52,262 nucleotides of DNA, from assembly GCA_964472015.1 (NCBI GenBank), contig CAYYIP010000015.1, positions 1 to 52,262 on the forward strand. Reading direction: 5' to 3'. A program made the translations under genes and the position numbers. The DNA is from JAAYTD01 sp964472015. GTDB lineage: Bacteria > Bacteroidota > Ignavibacteria > Kapaibacteriales > UBA2268. A model generated the notes under the pieces. That model ran no database searches, had not been told where the DNA came from, and worked only from the letters and a program-made list of their open reading frames with translations. Of the stretch, positions 43,689 to 52,262 are shown one piece after another. The number at the start of each line of letters is the position of its first letter. Positions within the stretch are counted from its first letter, which is position 1.

Positions 43689-45425
43689 TTATTCTATATT
43701 ATCTGAATTTTCTTCTTTAGAATCTTCTTTTTTAGAATCTTCTTCTTTAGAATCTATTTTTTCTTTCTCATTTTTAATATCAGTAATACGTTCCAACGTA
43801 GCCTTTATATTCTTTTCTTGATTTTCTATTCTAGATTTAATAATTTCTATAACATTAGCAATACTTTCTTTTATTTGTTCATCGGTCTCTACTTCAATCT
43901 TTTTTGTTTGCTTTTCAAGCATCTCTTTATCTTTATTTAATAAAGCGTTTAATCTTGTAATTTTATGTTCTAAATTAGAAACAATAGAATCTAATTTATG
44001 CATTTTTTCTTCAACTTTACGTTTATTATATTTTGTTCTCATTTTTGATAACAAATTAAAAGCAGTACGTATCTTGTCATATAACTTTCCACGATGCTCT
44101 CTTTTTAATTTAAGAAGCTGCATCTCTGTTTTTATTGTAGACAAATTTTCTGCATTTTGACTAAAATCTATACCATTTTCAATTTCAACTATAATAACAT
44201 CTATTTTTGAGGATAATTTTTCATAATTAATATTAGATTCAGCATCATATTGTTCACGATCTTCTTGTAAAACTTGATTTATTTTATTAAAGACTTCTCT
44301 TATAATAGAAAATAATTCATTACTTTTAGTTCTAATTAAACGATTTTCTTTAATTAAATTTTGCATCTGAATAAGTTTTTCACGAGCTTCCAGTATTTGC
44401 TCAATAGTTGTTGCATTTTTAGCAACTTCAACTGCTTCAATAACTATAGGTTTAACTTTATTATAATTAGCTTCCATTTCTTCTTCAGTTAACCTTACCT
44501 CATTAAATTTTTCTCGTAACATATCAAAAGCAGAATGTATAGATGAATATAATTCATCTTTCTGCGCACGTCTTAATACTTTTTCTTTTATTTCATTTTG
44601 AGCGTTTATAAGACATTTTTTTGCCTCTAAAAAAGTTTCACTTTCTTTTGCTTTATTAATAGCAACATCAACTAATGTTTTTAATTTATAATAATTTTCA
44701 ATACATTCCATTTCATAATTTTCATTACGTTCATATTGTCTTTTATTTAAATCATTAAACGTTTCATTTATTAACTTATCAAGCTCATTTTTATTTTCAA
44801 ATAATATTTTACTATTCTTAACTTCCCCTTGCAAACTAATTAATTTTTCACGTGCCTCTTTAAATGATTTTGATGCCTTTACAAATTCAATAACTTCAAG
44901 TGTTTTTGATTTTAAAATTTCATAATTTTTACTAAAAATTACTTTATTTTTTTCATTTTGTTCTAATTGTCTTTTATTAACATTATTTAGTGCATCAACA
45001 AGTTTTTCTCTCAATTCATTTTTATTTATATTAGGAATATTAATACTATTTAATGTATTAGATATATCTTTTATTAAATTTTTAGTATTTTTTAAATTTT
45101 CATCTGAATTTGATAGATCAAATACATATTCAATTTCTTCTTTAATATCAGCTAATCTTTCTTCTTGTCCATAGTTCATAAAATTTGCATATTGAAAATT
45201 ATATTTATGTAATCTTCCTTTTGGAATATCTTGTAATTTCCAAACCATAACGACATTATTTAAATCACTAGTATCGTCTTTTGGATTAATAAAAATAAAT
45301 TCAGCATCAATAGAATCATTGAATTCATCAAATTTTTTACCTGTTAAAGCACACATGCCATTTTGACGTTTCCAAACGGTGTGTTTCATTTCATTTGTTA
45401 ATATGTTTTCGTTCACGATATACAC
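43689..45425 (-). CDS. HNH-like N-terminal domain fused to four ~77-residue helical repeats
   Basis: A 578-residue soluble protein from GTG 45425; a second GTG at residue 4 has better spacing (AGGGG eight bases before it) and may be the true start. Residues 13-63 resemble an HNH fold (VWKRQNGMCALTGK, then DAEFIFINP and LNNVVMVWK), but the DH pair is DA and only one Cys is present, so it is probably not a nuclease. Four helical units follow at about residues 145-221, 222-298, 299-377 and 378-453, each with an NY-x2-(L/V)K element, an EA(R/K) helix and an LI/Q/IK turn, resembling DUF349 repeats. The C-terminus is a coiled coil ending in a repeated EEDSKKEDSKEE tail. The function is unknown. Confidence 0.6.
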   Translation of the reverse strand: MYIVNENILTNEMKHTVWKRQNGMCALTGKKFDEFNDSIDAEFIFINPKDDTSDLNNVVMVWKLQDIPKGRLHKYNFQYANFMNYGQEERLADIKEEIEYVFDLSNSDENLKNTKNLIKDISNTLNSINIPNINKNELREKLVDALNNVNKRQLEQNEKNKVIFSKNYEILKSKTLEVIEFVKASKSFKEAREKLISLQGEVKNSKILFENKNELDKLINETFNDLNKRQYERNENYEMECIENYYKLKTLVDVAINKAKESETFLEAKKCLINAQNEIKEKVLRRAQKDELYSSIHSAFDMLREKFNEVRLTEEEMEANYNKVKPIVIEAVEVAKNATTIEQILEAREKLIQMQNLIKENRLIRTKSNELFSIIREVFNKINQVLQEDREQYDAESNINYEKLSSKIDVIIVEIENGIDFSQNAENLSTIKTEMQLLKLKREHRGKLYDKIRTAFNLLSKMRTKYNKRKVEEKMHKLDSIVSNLEHKITRLNALLNKDKEMLEKQTKKIEVETDEQIKESIANVIEIIKSRIENQEKNIKATLERITDIKNEKEKIDSKEEDSKKEDSKEENSDNIE

Positions 45426-45520
45426 CCCTAACTGTTTTTACAATGTTTTTATAATAGAATCTAATAAAATAAATTTTAATAAATTTTTAAATTTTAAATC
45501 TTAATTAGTAATATTTATTA

Positions 45521-47548
45521 TTAATTATTATCTTCAGAAGATAAATTATCTTCTAAAGAAGATATATTATCTGTATTCAAGTTTTCAATTTTTATAGTTT
45601 TAAGCGCATTCATTTTTTGTCTTGAAATAAGAGGTAAATCTTCACCTTTTATAATAGAATCTAATTCTTCACCTTCTAAGGTCTCTCTTTCCAATAATAT
45701 TTTAGAAGTTTCATGTAATATATCTATATTATCACGCAATAAATTTTCTGCTGTATTTGCTGCATCGTGTAATATTTTTCGTATTTCATCATCAATTGTT
45801 TGTGCCATTTTTTCACTATAACGTTCTTGATGTGAAAAATCACGTCCAAGGAATACTTCTTCAGAATTGCTCTTGTATGTCACTGGCCCTACAACGTCAC
45901 TCATTCCCCATTCACAAACCATTTTTTTTGCCAAAGCTGTAGCACGTTCTAAATCATTAGATGCTCCTGTTGTCTGATTATTAAAAATAATTTTTTCTGC
46001 AGCACGTCCTGCAAGCATTATAGTAATATTTGTTATAATATATTCTTTTGTATAAGAACGCGTATCTTCTTTTGGCAAATATGAAGTAACTCCTAAGGCA
46101 CGTCCACGTGGAATTATCGTTACTTTATGAACCGTATCAGCATTTGGTAATAATTTACCAACAAGTGCATGCCCCATTTCATGATAAGCAGTCATTTCTT
46201 TTTCTCTAGGAGAAATTACAAGACTTTTACGTTCTACCCCCATTACAACTTTATCTTTTGCATTTTCAAAATCATACATTGTAACTTTATCACCATTACG
46301 TCTTGCAGCAAGTAGCGCTGCTTCATTAACTACATTTGCTATATCAGCACCTGAAAAGCCCGGTGTACCTTTTGCTAAAACTTCAATATTAACATCATCT
46401 GCAATTCTTATTTTAGCACAATGTACTTTAAAAATACCTTCACGTCCTTTAACATCTGGTCTATCAACCACTACTTGTCTATCAAATCGTCCCGGTCTAA
46501 GTAAAGCAGAATCTAAAACATCTGGTCTATTAGTAGCAGCTATTACTATAACGCCACTATTTTGTTCGAAACCATCCATTTCAACAAGTAATTGATTTAA
46601 TGTTTGTTCTCGTTCATCATGTCCACCACCAACACCTGCACCACGTTGGCGTCCAACTGCATCTATTTCATCAATAAATACAATACAAGGAGAATTTTTT
46701 TTAGCAGTTTCAAATAAATCACGAACTCTACTTGCCCCTACACCAACAAACATTTCAACAAAATCAGCACCCGATATTGTAAAAAAAGGAACATTTGCTT
46801 CTCCTGCTACCGCTCTTGCTAATAAAGTTTTACCTGTTCCTGGAGGTCCTAATAATAACACCCCTTTAGGAATTTTACCGCCTAATTTTTGAAATTTAGC
46901 AGGTTCTTTTAAAAAATCTATAATTTCTATAAGCTCATATTTTGCTTCATCAGCGCCTGCAACATCCATAAAAGTAACCTTATTAGTAAGAGAATTTAAT
47001 AACTTTGCTTTACTCTTGCCAAAATTAAAAATTCCTTTTGTACCACCGCCACCAGAACTACCACCACGTTGCATCCAACGAAGGAAAAAAACATAAGCTC
47101 CAATAATTAAAATCCAAGGAATAAAAGATAAAATAGTATTCCAAAAAGCACCGTTACCATCTTTATAAGTCCATACTATACCTCTTGTTGCCCATTCATT
47201 TTCCGTAGCTGCATCTATTACTGCTATTTTTGTAATAAATCTCTTCACTTCACGATTATTACCATCTATTTTTAATGTCACAGGTTCCTTTAACTTTCCA
47301 TAAAATTCATAATCATTAACACCTGTTTTTTTGATAACTGCATTTGTAATTAAATCTTGTTCAAGAAACTTTCTATAATTACTATAAGAAATTTCCCATT
47401 CATCTGTATTATTTTCATAAAATAACGAATAAACTGAAAGTACCATTACAGAAAATAATACCCATATTATAACCTTCATAAAAATTCCATTAGGAATTTT
47501 AGGATTATTTGGATTATTTTCTGAACTATTCTTATCTTTATTTTTCAT
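45521..47548 (-). CDS. ftsH: ATP-dependent zinc metalloprotease FtsH
   Basis: A 675-residue membrane AAA+ protease that degrades misfolded and regulatory membrane and cytosolic proteins. Two N-terminal helices (about residues 23-44 and 137-156) flank a periplasmic domain. Walker A GPPGTGKTLLA lies near residues 234-244, Walker B IVFIDEIDAVG, the second region of homology ATNRPDVLDSALLRPGRFDR, and the zinc site HEMGH near residue 456. The pore motif FVGVGASRVR is intact, and the C-terminal tail is acidic. It lies 95 nt upstream of the HNH-like repeat protein gene on the same strand. Confidence 0.97.
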   Translation of the reverse strand: MKNKDKNSSENNPNNPKIPNGIFMKVIIWVLFSVMVLSVYSLFYENNTDEWEISYSNYRKFLEQDLITNAVIKKTGVNDYEFYGKLKEPVTLKIDGNNREVKRFITKIAVIDAATENEWATRGIVWTYKDGNGAFWNTILSFIPWILIIGAYVFFLRWMQRGGSSGGGGTKGIFNFGKSKAKLLNSLTNKVTFMDVAGADEAKYELIEIIDFLKEPAKFQKLGGKIPKGVLLLGPPGTGKTLLARAVAGEANVPFFTISGADFVEMFVGVGASRVRDLFETAKKNSPCIVFIDEIDAVGRQRGAGVGGGHDEREQTLNQLLVEMDGFEQNSGVIVIAATNRPDVLDSALLRPGRFDRQVVVDRPDVKGREGIFKVHCAKIRIADDVNIEVLAKGTPGFSGADIANVVNEAALLAARRNGDKVTMYDFENAKDKVVMGVERKSLVISPREKEMTAYHEMGHALVGKLLPNADTVHKVTIIPRGRALGVTSYLPKEDTRSYTKEYIITNITIMLAGRAAEKIIFNNQTTGASNDLERATALAKKMVCEWGMSDVVGPVTYKSNSEEVFLGRDFSHQERYSEKMAQTIDDEIRKILHDAANTAENLLRDNIDILHETSKILLERETLEGEELDSIIKGEDLPLISRQKMNALKTIKIENLNTDNISSLEDNLSSEDNN

Positions 47549-47938
47549 TTATTATTCCTATAACTTAACTATATAAAGTATATAGCTGTTTTTCTTAATA
47601 TTTTTTCTTGATTTTTCTTAATATCTTTATTAATAATTAAATAATATCTATAATATAAGTCTAAAATAAAATTCTATTAAATTTTTGTAATATATTTATA
47701 TATATATTTTTATTAAAGAAATTTAAATAAAACTTATTTAGAAATGAAACGATTTCAAATTTAATAAAAAACAAACTAAATACCAAAAAAAAGAATATTT
47801 TATTATTATTTTATTTTTTATTATTTTTGTTTTGTTATTTGTTATATATAGTATAATATTTAATTTATTATATAATATTAGTTATATAGTTAAATTTACG
47901 ATTAATTCATAAAAAAGTTAATAAAAAATATAAAATTT
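47549..47938. other. 390-nt divergent spacer between ftsH and ispF
   Basis: Very A/T-rich, with no gene recognised. TATTTTTG at 47822-47829 fits a -7 element for ispF. No matching element was found on the minus strand for ftsH, and no strong hairpin was seen. Confidence 0.5.
47822..47829 (+). promoter_or_regulatory. Putative -7 promoter element for ispF
   Basis: TATTTTTG fits TAnnTTTG, with a leader of about 105 nt. In so T-rich a region a chance match is quite possible. Confidence 0.3.
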
Positions 47939-48409
47939 ATGGTTGGTATAGGTTATGATATTCACCAAATAATAAATGGAGAATATATAATATTAGGTGG
48001 AATAAAAATTCCATGTGAATTTAAAACAATTGCTCATAGTGATGGCGATGTTTTAATTCATTCAATTATTGATGCACTTTTAGGTGCTGCTTCTTTAGGT
48101 GATATAGGAACTCATTTCCCGGATACAGATATAAGATACAAGAATATAAATAGTTGCAATCTTCTGTTAAAAACCAAAGAGATGATAGAAAATAAAAAAT
48201 TAAAAATTATTAATATAGATGCAACTATAATATTGGAAAAACCAAAATTAACACAATATAAAAAACAAATTATAATAAATATAGCTAAAATACTTAATTT
48301 AAAAGAAGAGCAAGTTTCAATCAAAGCAACAACTAATGAAAAATTAGGACATATAGGAAACAGTAAAGGAATAGCTGTTTTTTCAATATGTGAATTACAA
48401 AAGATATAA
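47939..48409 (+). CDS. ispF: 2-C-methyl-D-erythritol 2,4-cyclodiphosphate synthase
   Basis: A 156-residue zinc enzyme of the MEP isoprenoid pathway. The metal and active-site residues are present: D7 and H9 in GIGYDIHQI, HSDGDVLIHSIIDALLGAASLGDIGTHFPDTD (about residues 32-63), and the C-terminal KATTNEKLGHIGNSKGIAVFS. The length is normal for the trimeric enzyme. It stands alone (ispD and others are not seen) and is convergent with mrdA, 38 nt away, with only a weak hairpin between them. Confidence 0.95.
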   Translation: MVGIGYDIHQIINGEYIILGGIKIPCEFKTIAHSDGDVLIHSIIDALLGAASLGDIGTHFPDTDIRYKNINSCNLLLKTKEMIENKKLKIINIDATIILEKPKLTQYKKQIIINIAKILNLKEEQVSIKATTNEKLGHIGNSKGIAVFSICELQKI

Positions 48410-48447
48410 TTTTTAAAATTTTAAGCTTTTATTTTTATTGCATATTA

Positions 48448-50313
48448 TTAATTTGGTAGCATATTTGTATCTTTTTTGCTTTCTTCTGAAATATTTGAAG
48501 AATCCGTTTCTATTTTATTTTCTGTTTGAGCTTTATTAGGAAAGAAAAAAGCTTCTAAAATCTGTCTTGTAATAGGCCCTGCCACTGTGGCCCCAAATCC
48601 TGCATTTTCAACAAATACACACATTGCTATTTTTGGGTTCTTACGAGGAGCAAAACTTACAAACCAAGAATGATCTAGTCCATGTGGATTTTGTGCAGTA
48701 CCAGTTTTTCCACAAACATCTATCCCCGGTATATACGCTACACCTCCTGTACCACCTGCATTTACCACATCCCACATCCCATTTTTTACAATTTCAAAAT
48801 ACCTAGCATCAATATTTATTTTCCTTGAATCATAGTTTATATAGTCTATTTTTTTTGTTAATTGATTATATACAGATCTTGTTACATGTGGTTGATAATA
48901 AATTCCATTATTAGCAATAGCAGCTACATAACAAGCCATTTGTAAAGGAGTTACTAAAATTTCACCTTGACCAATTCCATAGTTTATTAATCGTCCTTTA
49001 AAAGACCTAAGTGTCTTGTCTTTACTCTTCAACCATTCTGCTGTTGGTAATCGCCCGGGTTTTTCATTTGGTAAATCAATATGAGTACGTTCACCAAAAT
49101 TAAACATTTTTCCATATTTTTCAAAATTTTCCATTCCTAAACGTAAAGCAAGTACATAAAAAAAAGTATTACAAGACGAACGTAATGCCTGTCGCACGTT
49201 AACACTTCCACATCCACCTCCATGACATTTATATGAACGTCCACCTAATGTATAACCACCGGAACAAGTTATAGTAGTATGTTCATTAATAACACCTGAC
49301 TGTAATCCCGCTAACGCCATTAACATCTTCCAAGTAGAACCTGGAGGATATTGAGATTGTAATGCTCGTGGCAATAAAGGAAAAGAACTATCAGAACTTA
49401 AAGTCCTATATAAATCAACAGGTACACGCCCACTAAAAGCCCTAGTATCATAATCTGGTTTGCTTGCAAAAATTAAAACTTCACCGTTATTTGGATCTAT
49501 TGCAACAACTGCTCCTCTACGACCTGCTAACAATTTTTCACTAAGTTCTTGTAATCGTATATCAATAGATAAATTTAAATTAAACCCATTACTCGGAAGA
49601 ACATCTCTATTACCATTTTCAAAAGAAGTTACTTTTTGTCCTAATTTATTTACAGCAACAAATTGCATACCATCACGACCACGCAAAAAACTTTCATAAG
49701 ACTGTTCGATACCATTTTGTCCTACCATATCACCCGGACTATAATATGAATATTTTTTCAATTGCTCACTTGTTATCTCACGAGTATATCCTAATAAATG
49801 TGCCATATTACATTCAAAATTATATATACGTTTTGAATCAACAACAACTTCAACACCTGACAAATATTGTGAATACTCTTCTATCTTAGCAACAATCTCC
49901 TCTGACGCATCTCTAATTATTTTTATAGGAACAAATTTAGAATAATGCCTATATCTATATAATATCTTATTAACTTCTGAGGAATCCATTCCTGTTATAA
50001 AAGAAAATAACTCCATTGCTTTATGATCAAATTCATATGGAACAATAGTAATAGTAAAAGAAGGTATATTATAAACCATTAAATTACCATTCCTATCATA
50101 TAGATTCCCACGAACAGGCGAAACTCTAACACGTTTTATTGCTTGTGCTTCACTTTGACTATAATATCTACTGTAATTAATAACTTGTAATTCAAAAAGT
50201 CTACCAAAAAGCAAAATAAAAATTAATAAAATTATTATTTTAAATACTTTAATTCTATTTGGACTTGCAAATTCAGAAGCACTCCAGATAGGTTTATTAA
50301 ATAAAGATATCAT
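48448..50313 (-). CDS. mrdA: Penicillin-binding protein 2 (elongation transpeptidase)
   Basis: A 621-residue class B PBP that crosslinks peptidoglycan during cell elongation. One N-terminal membrane helix (about residues 24-42) is followed by the dimerisation/pedestal domain (VSPVRGNLYDRNGNLMVYN; LLGYTREIT; GQNGIEQSYESFLRGRDG). The transpeptidase domain has the active serine in PGSTWKMLMA near residue 325, SCN in RSSCNTFFYVLAL and KTGTAQNPHG near residue 536. The C-terminal tail is polar. Partners mreB, mreC and rodA are not in the window. Confidence 0.94.
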   Translation of the reverse strand: MISLFNKPIWSASEFASPNRIKVFKIIILLIFILLFGRLFELQVINYSRYYSQSEAQAIKRVRVSPVRGNLYDRNGNLMVYNIPSFTITIVPYEFDHKAMELFSFITGMDSSEVNKILYRYRHYSKFVPIKIIRDASEEIVAKIEEYSQYLSGVEVVVDSKRIYNFECNMAHLLGYTREITSEQLKKYSYYSPGDMVGQNGIEQSYESFLRGRDGMQFVAVNKLGQKVTSFENGNRDVLPSNGFNLNLSIDIRLQELSEKLLAGRRGAVVAIDPNNGEVLIFASKPDYDTRAFSGRVPVDLYRTLSSDSSFPLLPRALQSQYPPGSTWKMLMALAGLQSGVINEHTTITCSGGYTLGGRSYKCHGGGCGSVNVRQALRSSCNTFFYVLALRLGMENFEKYGKMFNFGERTHIDLPNEKPGRLPTAEWLKSKDKTLRSFKGRLINYGIGQGEILVTPLQMACYVAAIANNGIYYQPHVTRSVYNQLTKKIDYINYDSRKINIDARYFEIVKNGMWDVVNAGGTGGVAYIPGIDVCGKTGTAQNPHGLDHSWFVSFAPRKNPKIAMCVFVENAGFGATVAGPITRQILEAFFFPNKAQTENKIETDSSNISEESKKDTNMLPN

Positions 50314-50595
50314 AATAAGATATTATATAAAATAATCTAAAAATTAAATTTAAATTTTATTGAAAAATTAAAAAAATAAATATAAAGAATTAGTAATATA
50401 ATAAATTTTTAGAAATTATAGAAAATTTTTAATAGTATTTTTATAATATTGACTTAATAAATTAAGTAATACAATATCAATTATTATAAATTATAATCTA
50501 TTAATAAACATAGTTATGAGTATTGTTTTAGAAAAGTAAACCGAAAATATAACATAATATAAATTAAATATACTTTCACTGTTTTTATTTATTTT

Positions 50596-52262
50596 TTAAC
50601 TTTCTATTATCTTTATCTCGTTATCGTTCAGTTCATAAAGCTGATAAACTAAATTATTTATATCATTTTCCAATTTATCTATTTGACGTATAAGTAAATT
50701 CTTTTCTAATTCTGAATTTACTTCAGATTCTTGTTTTTTGACTATAAGCATTTTGTCAACTAAAGATACTAATAAGTCGTGTTTATTACGATTAACATAT
50801 GTTATATTAGGAAATGGAAGTTGCTTAAGGTTTTCTAATAATATTCTCGGAAACAACTTTTTAGTATTATATTTATTTTGAAATATAAAATTAATTAAAG
50901 ATGAATTTATAATTCCTAAAATAAATAAGTTATTAATATTTTTATCAATAGAGTAAATAGTATATACCGATTGAGAAGTAACACAAGCATAATTATCATA
51001 CGAAGCATTAATAAACGAGCCAACTTGACGTACAACAATTTTATTTTTATATAAATTTGTTTTTTTCTTTATATATTTTATTTGAATATACTTTTTTTTA
51101 TTTAATATCAAATATCTTGATATTTCATCTCCAGAAATAAATGGTCTTGATGTTGCTATATTATTTTCATTTATTATATCAGAATTTTTACTTATCTCTT
51201 CCCCCCTGCCCATAAATGTAAATTCTTTTAAATATATATTTCCAACATATAATTTATTCAATAACTTAGAAGTAGTAACATCTATAAAAAGGAAATTAAA
51301 ATTTTCATTTTTTTTAAAAATTTCATTTTTTAATATTAAAGAATTAAAATTATCTTTTTCACTTTTTATATAATTACAAAAACCTTTATAATTTTTCTGA
51401 AATACAAAAACTAAACTTCCAACACTAGCATCAGTGAATACATTATTTAAAACTAATAAGTAATGAAACCCATCATTTTCTATTAATATTTTTCTAGTAT
51501 CTATATAATTACTTCTATCAATTATAGAATCTGGTATTATTAAAGAAATAAAACCATCGTTTTTAATTAATTTTAACGATTTTTCAATAAAAAAAGTAAA
51601 CAAATCAGGTTGTTTATTACTTAGTATATAGTTTTTATTTAATAAGTATAAATTTAATTTACCAACATCTTTAATACTTACATATGGTGGATTTCCAATA
51701 ATCGCATCAAACCCTTTTTCTTTTCTATTAAATATCTTCGGAAATGCAAGTTCAAAATCAAACGGATTTAATTTTCTCATTTCTTCTTTTCCAAACTCTA
51801 AAGTACCATCAAATACATCCATACCAATCAAAGAATTACCACACTTTATATTGTCGTTCATATTTGGCAAAATAGTTTCACTATATAATACCTGCATTTC
51901 ATTCGCAGTAGCCATAGTTTCATCTTCTAATAACTTTAAAAATAGTGATACTTGCGTTACTTCCGTAGCCTGTAAATCAATATCCACACCAAAAATATTA
52001 TTCAGCAAAATATTTTGTTTTTGTTTAATACTTAATGTCCAATTATTATTGTTAGTTACTTTAATACAACCTGATTTTTTAGCTTCATTTTTATTTTCTG
52101 GTTTATTATAATAATCAGTATGATAGCGCAAAAGATAGTCATAAATACCAATAAGAAAACTTCCACTTCCGCAAGCAATATCAGCAAATTTCATTTCAGC
52201 AATCTCTTTTGGTTTCTTTCCTTTTATTAACTTTCCTATTGTATTTTCTACAATATAATTAA
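50596..52262 (-). CDS. Eco57I-like adenine DNA methylase with target-recognition domain, 5' partial
   Basis: An open frame of 555 codons that runs off the right edge; translation before the ATG at 52194 continues as YIVENTIGKLIKGK, so the start is outside. Methylase motif I MKFADIACGSGSFLIGIYDYLL and motif IV IIGNPPYVSIKD are intact, with FGVDIDLQATEVTQVSLFLKLLE between them. The second half fits a TaqI/Eco57I-type recognition domain: FMGRGEEISK, ATSRPFISGDEISRYL, VTSQSVYTIYSI and FPRILLENLKQLPFPNI, closed by a coiled coil. It is probably the C-terminal two-thirds of a type IIG or BREX/DISARM-like methylase; any nuclease part would be upstream. Not recognised more closely. Confidence 0.85.
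   Translation of the reverse strand, partial: NYIVENTIGKLIKGKKPKEIAEMKFADIACGSGSFLIGIYDYLLRYHTDYYNKPENKNEAKKSGCIKVTNNNNWTLSIKQKQNILLNNIFGVDIDLQATEVTQVSLFLKLLEDETMATANEMQVLYSETILPNMNDNIKCGNSLIGMDVFDGTLEFGKEEMRKLNPFDFELAFPKIFNRKEKGFDAIIGNPPYVSIKDVGKLNLYLLNKNYILSNKQPDLFTFFIEKSLKLIKNDGFISLIIPDSIIDRSNYIDTRKILIENDGFHYLLVLNNVFTDASVGSLVFVFQKNYKGFCNYIKSEKDNFNSLILKNEIFKKNENFNFLFIDVTTSKLLNKLYVGNIYLKEFTFMGRGEEISKNSDIINENNIATSRPFISGDEISRYLILNKKKYIQIKYIKKKTNLYKNKIVVRQVGSFINASYDNYACVTSQSVYTIYSIDKNINNLFILGIINSSLINFIFQNKYNTKKLFPRILLENLKQLPFPNITYVNRNKHDLLVSLVDKMLIVKKQESEVNSELEKNLLIRQIDKLENDINNLVYQLYELNDNEIKIIES

Noticed and set aside
1..52262. CRISPR arrays, tRNA, rRNA or riboswitch-like structures
   Set aside because: No regularly spaced repeats of CRISPR length, no tRNA T-loop with matching stems and no known riboswitch core were seen by eye; a covariance-model scan would be decisive.

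Overview
The window looks like a very AT-rich chromosome segment from the Bacteroidota/Chlorobiota (FCB) side of the bacterial tree. Three large exported proteins end in the beta-strand-rich tail typical of type IX secretion cargo (subtilase, C25-like protein, M1 aminopeptidase). Several promoters match the Bacteroidota -7 element TAnnTTTG. Clear Shine-Dalgarno sites are rare; I saw only two (4242-4247 and 18224-18229). I cannot name the species. No tRNA, rRNA or CRISPR array was seen.

Layout. Positions 1-11.4 kb form an accessory-looking block with visibly higher GC than the rest. It carries the tail of a probable outer-membrane protein, an MFS transporter, a REP-associated (RAYT-type) transposase with hairpins inside its own gene, a YeiH-like transporter, an HD-domain protein and a decayed ferredoxin-nitroreductase gene. 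A defence-like operon follows: a single-chain restriction-modification enzyme (nuclease, methylase, two target-recognition domains), TcmP, and a three-Cys Gp37/Gp68 protein. Then come coaX and a remnant that may be IS605 TnpB. Three copies of one extragenic repeat lie directly downstream of genes in this block, and I did not see it elsewhere.

Positions 11.7-39.7 kb are ordinary but extremely AT-rich chromosome: def, a T9SS subtilase, a sugar aminotransferase, glutaryl-CoA dehydrogenase, an SPFH protein, a C25-like T9SS protein, yitT-rseP, comEC, rubrerythrin, typA, glmM-like mutase, a T9SS M1 aminopeptidase, aroB, a glycosyltransferase, a lone nuoL, a flavodoxin-like protein, methylmalonyl-CoA epimerase and a LOG-family protein. 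Bidirectional terminator hairpins sit between convergent genes.

Positions 39.7-43.6 kb hold a leftward cluster. It comprises queC, a membrane protein, a 97-residue protein and a type II R-M pair (nuclease plus D12-class adenine methylase) broken by about six frameshifts, with a thioredoxin-like lipoprotein remnant beside queC. Positions 43.7-50.3 kb carry a repeat protein with an HNH-like N-terminus, ftsH, ispF and mrdA (PBP2). The window ends inside an Eco57I-like methylase/specificity gene, so three separate DNA-modification loci, one of them dead, lie in 52 kb.
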